Origin: DT-110 sp030148525
GTDB lineage: Bacteria; Bacteroidota; Bacteroidia; Chitinophagales; Saprospiraceae
Direction: 5' to 3'
NCBI GenBank assembly: GCA_965227445.1
Contig: OZ245751.1
Location: 3,658,001 to 3,722,000 of the forward strand
Length of the DNA: 64,000 bases
Part shown: positions 60,599-64,000 of the stretch, in pieces
Layout: each line of letters starts with the position of its first letter
Numbering within the stretch: position 1 is the stretch's first letter
The notes under the pieces: generated by a model
Told to the model about the DNA's origin: nothing
The model's database searches: none
What the model saw: the letters and a program-made list of their open reading frames with translations, nothing else
Translations under genes and position numbers: made by a program

Positions 60599-61357
60599 TT
60601 AAATACCTAATGCCTGTCCACCACCTACTTGAATTGTTTCGGCGGTAATGAAGCCTGCATCACTACTGGCCAGGAAGGCGACAACACCCGCTACATCATC
60701 TGGCTGTCCTAGTCTGCCCAGCATGATGTTGTTAGCCCAGGAAGCAAAAACCTCAGGCTTGGTCGACTTGATTTGTTGGTGGAAAGGCGTATCGATCGTA
60801 CCCGGAGAAACGGCATTTGACCGGATACCATACTCAGCCAGGTCTTTGGCCAATGCTCTTGTGATGGTATGTACACCGGCTTTCGAGGTTCCATATATCC
60901 CCGCACCAGGCCCACCTGCGTTCCAGGCAGCATTAGAGGTGTAGTTAATAATGGAGGGGTGCTCTCCTTTTTTCAGATAGGGTATAGCCGCTCTTGAGGT
61001 AAAGAAAACGGAGTCCAGGTTCAGAGCCATTACAGACCGATAAAACTCTGTGGTCATATCTTCAAAGCGGGATCTGCCGCCTAACCCCCCAGCATTATTG
61101 ACCAGTACATCAATTTTGCCAAATTTCTCGCCAATTTCATGTATATGTTTGTTGACAAGTTCTTCATTGGTTACGTCGAACCCGCAGTATTCAGCCTCAA
61201 TACCCTCATCAGAGAGCTCTTTCACTCTTTTGGCACCTTCCTCATCATTGATACCGTTGATTACGACATAAAACCCGTCCTGGCCCAGTCTTTTTGCAAC
61301 AGCAAAACCAATACCTCCTGTTGCGCCAGTAACAATTGCTATTTTCTTATTTGTCAT
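60599..61357 (-). CDS. SDR oxidoreductase (DEH reductase candidate 2)
   Basis: A classical short-chain dehydrogenase of 252 residues: TGATGGIGFAVAKRLG, NNAGGLGG, the active-site YGTSKAGV, and ITAETIQVGGGQ at the end. It is 10 bp upstream of the other SDR. Their sequences are clearly distinct paralogues, so different substrates or cofactors are possible. Confidence 0.82.
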   Translation of the reverse strand: MTNKKIAIVTGATGGIGFAVAKRLGQDGFYVVINGINDEEGAKRVKELSDEGIEAEYCGFDVTNEELVNKHIHEIGEKFGKIDVLVNNAGGLGGRSRFEDMTTEFYRSVMALNLDSVFFTSRAAIPYLKKGEHPSIINYTSNAAWNAGGPGAGIYGTSKAGVHTITRALAKDLAEYGIRSNAVSPGTIDTPFHQQIKSTKPEVFASWANNIMLGRLGQPDDVAGVVAFLASSDAGFITAETIQVGGGQALGI

Positions 61358-61420
61358 TTTAATTGATATTAATTTATTATTAATTCGTTTAGATGTTGAA
61401 CACAGGCTCCCTTGATATTT

Positions 61421-62719
61421 TCACTTCGCTTGCAAGGGTTCGATCTTTGGACATAGTATCCAGATACTCCCCATAGCGACCAATGCCAGGGCAGCGCCAA
61501 TAACAAATGCCGGTGTATAATTACCACCTGAAGTAAGCCAGGGAACCAGATAGGTTAAGCCCGCCGCTCCGAGCTTGGCGGCCATACCGGCGAAACCGGC
61601 CAAAGTGCCTACTGTTTTTCCACCAAAGAAATCGCTTGGCAGCGTTTGTACATTACCGATAGCTGTTTGGAAACCAAACAAAATGGCCGCCATCAGAAGG
61701 ACTGCGGTTACGGGCCCTCCGGGGCTTGACATAGCTAATAGTGCGGGTAGCATTATTCCACAGCCGAGATAGATGGTTAGCTTCCGAGCTCTGTCGACGC
61801 TCCAGCCTGCTTTAATCCGATTTTGCGCCAGCAGGCCCCCAAACCAAGCGCCGAGCATCGCACCGGCATAGGGCACCCAGCCATAGAGGCCAATGGTCTT
61901 AACATCCATGCCGTACACTTCGAAGAGGTAGATCGGTATCCAGAACACAAACAACCACCAGATAGGGTCAATCACCATGGAGGCGATAATCACCCCCCAG
62001 CTTTCCTTGTGGGACAGCAGTTCTTTAGTGGAGGGATTATAGCCTTCGTCGTAACTGCCATCTTGGTCCAGGTCTTGATTTTTTTGGCCGCTTAATATGT
62101 ATTGCCGTTCGCTTTCGGTTAGCCATGGATGGTTTTTGGGTGGGGACTTAACCAGTACCAACCAGGGTATCAACCAAAGCAATCCCGTCAGGCCTACCAG
62201 AATGAAAATTACTTGCCAGTTGAAATGAATCGACAAAAATGCGATCAGTGGAATAGAGATAATCCCCCCAATGGCTGCCCCTGAATTAAATAGTCCCTGA
62301 GCAAATGCCCGTTCTTTAGTGGGAAACCACTCTGCATTACCCTTGGTCGCTCCAGGCCAGTTACCGGCCTCGGCGACCCCCAGAATAGAACGGAATATGC
62401 TAAAACTGAGTAACCCACGGGCTACCGCGTGCAGGGCAGTGGCTATAGACCACACACCGATAGATAGTACAAAGCCGAGCCGGGTGCCTACCCAATCAAA
62501 GATCTTCCCAAAGATAGCCTGACCAAAAGCGTAGGAAAATACAAACACTACAGAGATGAAGGCATAAATCTCCTTACGTTGGTCATCCGTTTTGTCGGGA
62601 TATAGATCTTGAGCGATTTCAGGCCACAGTACATTTAGAGACTGGCGGTCGATGTAATTGATGATAGTGGCCGCAGCGATCAGGCCGATTACCCACCATC
62701 TCAGTCGTTTAATCTTCAT
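61421..62719 (-). CDS. MFS hexuronate-type transporter (ACS family)
   Basis: An inner-membrane anion:cation symporter of 432 residues with 12 helices. The start RWWVIGLIAAATIINYIDRQSLNVLWP, the segment VAEAGNWPGATKGNAEWFPTKERAFAQGLFNSGAAIGG, and YGWVPYAGAMLGAWFGGLLA match ExuT-like uronate transporters. In this setting it should import unsaturated uronate or DEH. Confidence 0.87.
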   Translation of the reverse strand: MKIKRLRWWVIGLIAAATIINYIDRQSLNVLWPEIAQDLYPDKTDDQRKEIYAFISVVFVFSYAFGQAIFGKIFDWVGTRLGFVLSIGVWSIATALHAVARGLLSFSIFRSILGVAEAGNWPGATKGNAEWFPTKERAFAQGLFNSGAAIGGIISIPLIAFLSIHFNWQVIFILVGLTGLLWLIPWLVLVKSPPKNHPWLTESERQYILSGQKNQDLDQDGSYDEGYNPSTKELLSHKESWGVIIASMVIDPIWWLFVFWIPIYLFEVYGMDVKTIGLYGWVPYAGAMLGAWFGGLLAQNRIKAGWSVDRARKLTIYLGCGIMLPALLAMSSPGGPVTAVLLMAAILFGFQTAIGNVQTLPSDFFGGKTVGTLAGFAGMAAKLGAAGLTYLVPWLTSGGNYTPAFVIGAALALVAMGSIWILCPKIEPLQAK

Positions 62720-62791
62720 GGTTATAAGCTTGACAGCAGACGGCCAACGCCCCGCCGAAAAACGGGTTTGTCGTTAACCAGTTACCGTGTT

Positions 62792-63157
62792 TTACAAGAA
62801 ATCCTCCCGGTAAGGGCTGAATACGTCAATCAACACGCCTGGCTTCTTACACACACAACCGTGCATCACATGGGGCGGGATATAGTAGGAGTCTCCGGCC
62901 TTGATGGTCTTGACTTGATCGCCGATGGTCATTTCAAATTCCCCACTGGCCACATAGGTCACCTGAGAGTGGTAATGCTCGTGTAGTTGGCCAACTCCTC
63001 CTTCCTCAAACTTGGCTTTGACCAGCATGATCTTATCATCCATACCGTGGATTTGACGCTGAATTTTGGGGTCAATCTGTTCCCACTTCTCTTCTTCGTC
63101 AAAAAAGAATTCTTTGGTTGGCTTAATCTTATCCATAATTAACTTTTTAGTAGACAT
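62792..63157 (-). CDS. kdgF: Cupin KdgF, uronate linearising enzyme
   Basis: A single-domain cupin of 121 residues. Metal ligands are in HEHYHSQVTYVASGEFEM and the second motif YYIPPHVMHGCVC. The ending DVFSPYREDFL is typical of KdgF, which converts 4,5-unsaturated monouronates from alginate or pectin lyases to linear keto sugar. Position between PL17 and the transporter supports this. Confidence 0.87.
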   Translation of the reverse strand: MSTKKLIMDKIKPTKEFFFDEEEKWEQIDPKIQRQIHGMDDKIMLVKAKFEEGGVGQLHEHYHSQVTYVASGEFEMTIGDQVKTIKAGDSYYIPPHVMHGCVCKKPGVLIDVFSPYREDFL

Positions 63158-63190
63158 TCAAGCTTTCAAAAACAAAAATGCCTGGTTTCA

Positions 63191-64000
63191 CTATTTTTTT
63201 GAAATACTATATGGACCCTGCCATTCGAATTTATTATCATTTACTTCCAGCAGGTGTTTTGCATCTGCATTTGTATCCATGTTGGAGAGCATTACCGTCC
63301 ATTTTGTTCCATTTGCCTTGGCGAATTGGAAAATGGTATACCTGGCATCGTCGTACACTACCTCTAGGGATTCAATACTACTGAAAGGGCTGTCTGGAAT
63401 TTCCGAGACCGGGTTATATGCTCCGTGGGGTTCCACTACAGAAACAAAAACGGTATTTTTTGTAGCTTTTCTCCTGATGATAAAAGCGGGATCGTGCCTT
63501 AAATTAAATTCAGGGTCATTAGCACCAGAACGAGCAAAGATCAGCTCATCCCCACTGGTAGTGGCAGAAGTCAAAGAGTAAAAACGACCATGGTTGAACC
63601 AGGTGATTTTGGCTTCCTCCCCTTCGGAACTTCCCTGTGCTTCTTTCCATATATGCTCATAACCATCATCAGCACCCAGTGTGCTCATGGCATTCAAAGC
63701 TGCATCGTATGAAAAATTGGCCTGAAGCAGGTGCCCCTGAAACCAGATGGGAAGATCATAGAGTCGTTCTTTGTCGGAATCAATTTTGAAAACATCGATC
63801 AAAATAGGTTTTCGGAAGCTTTCGTCCTCCAGCAGGATAAGCGTACGATGCAGACCGACTCCATCGTAGGCATTAAAATCTTTTGCACTCGATATTTGAA
63901 TCCCCCCCTGTTCTGTGTCGAAAAAATAGGGTACAGGGTGGTGAGCTTCCCCTTTTTTTACACTCCCTTCGTAATGTGAAGTTTCATTCACTACCACGGT
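63191..64000 (-). CDS. PL17-type alginate lyase, 3' part only
   Basis: The C-terminal 269 residues of a heparinase II/III-like lyase; the gene runs past the right edge. The opening VVNETSHYEG and AHHPVPYFF, followed by a beta-sandwich with LYDLPIWFQGHLLQ and WFNHGRFYSLT, match the C-terminal domain of PL17 oligoalginate lyases. These release unsaturated monouronate from PL6 products. The catalytic Tyr/His helical domain is outside the window, so activity cannot be confirmed. Confidence 0.8.
   Translation of the reverse strand, partial: TVVVNETSHYEGSVKKGEAHHPVPYFFDTEQGGIQISSAKDFNAYDGVGLHRTLILLEDESFRKPILIDVFKIDSDKERLYDLPIWFQGHLLQANFSYDAALNAMSTLGADDGYEHIWKEAQGSSEGEEAKITWFNHGRFYSLTSATTSGDELIFARSGANDPEFNLRHDPAFIIRRKATKNTVFVSVVEPHGAYNPVSEIPDSPFSSIESLEVVYDDARYTIFQFAKANGTKWTVMLSNMDTNADAKHLLEVNDNKFEWQGPYSISKK

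Overview
The window looks like a chromosomal segment of a marine or polysaccharide-degrading Bacteroidota, most likely a Saprospiria/Lewinella-type organism. This rests on a SusC/SusD pair, a type IX secretion C-terminal tail, many lipoprotein signals, AraC-type transmembrane regulators, DUF1080 and gluconate-dehydrogenase-subunit-3 proteins, and start codons without Shine-Dalgarno sequences. The genus is an inference. I saw no rRNA, tRNA, CRISPR array or complete transposase.

Layout. (1) 192-17547, minus strand: a fructan utilisation locus. In transcription order it holds a membrane-anchored sugar-sensing AraC regulator, an MFS sugar porter, SusC, SusD, two related surface glycan-binding lipoproteins, and three GH32 enzymes. 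Two of the GH32 proteins carry an N-terminal LamG-like domain and have Glu where the family has its nucleophile Asp. (2) 17584-18149: a repeat cluster with a 187-bp MITE-like element (7-bp target duplication) and a composite palindrome/heptamer element. (3) 18150-32520, mostly plus strand: an M20 amidohydrolase, GNAT, MBL hydrolase, EamA transporter and esterase. These are followed by a plausible periplasmic 3-keto-glycoside module: hitchhiker subunit, GMC dehydrogenase, tandem DUF1080 protein and cytochrome c protein, interspersed with gene fragments. (4) 32851-55067: mixed accessory and housekeeping genes. They include amidohydrolases, a KefC/KefF-type K+ efflux pair, a CaCA exchanger, a metal-site/beta-lactamase fusion, a transmembrane winged-helix regulator divergent from a propeller protein, Ada, M28 peptidase, sulfatase, and a copper-export pair (AraC regulator plus CopA). 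Several pseudogenes lie here. (5) 55555-64000, minus strand: an alginate utilisation operon that runs off the right edge. It holds PL17 (partial), KdgF, a hexuronate-type MFS transporter, two SDRs, KdgK, KdgA and a two-domain PL6 lyase.

How the parts work together. The left locus would bind and import fructan at the surface, cut it with GH32 enzymes, and be switched on by periplasmic sugar through the regulator. The right locus would take alginate to unsaturated uronate (PL6/PL17), linearise it (KdgF), import it (MFS), reduce DEH to KDG (SDR), and phosphorylate and split it (KdgK, KdgA).

The most unusual content is at the DNA level. A 14-base mini-hairpin motif (GCC-TTTC-GGC-AAAA, or its stem-swapped form GGC-TTTC-GCC-AAAA) occurs exactly 13 times, in several reading frames and between genes. 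At least ten intergenic sites carry degenerate but in-register tandem heptamers of unrelated sequence. Several palindromic repeat families also surround decayed genes.
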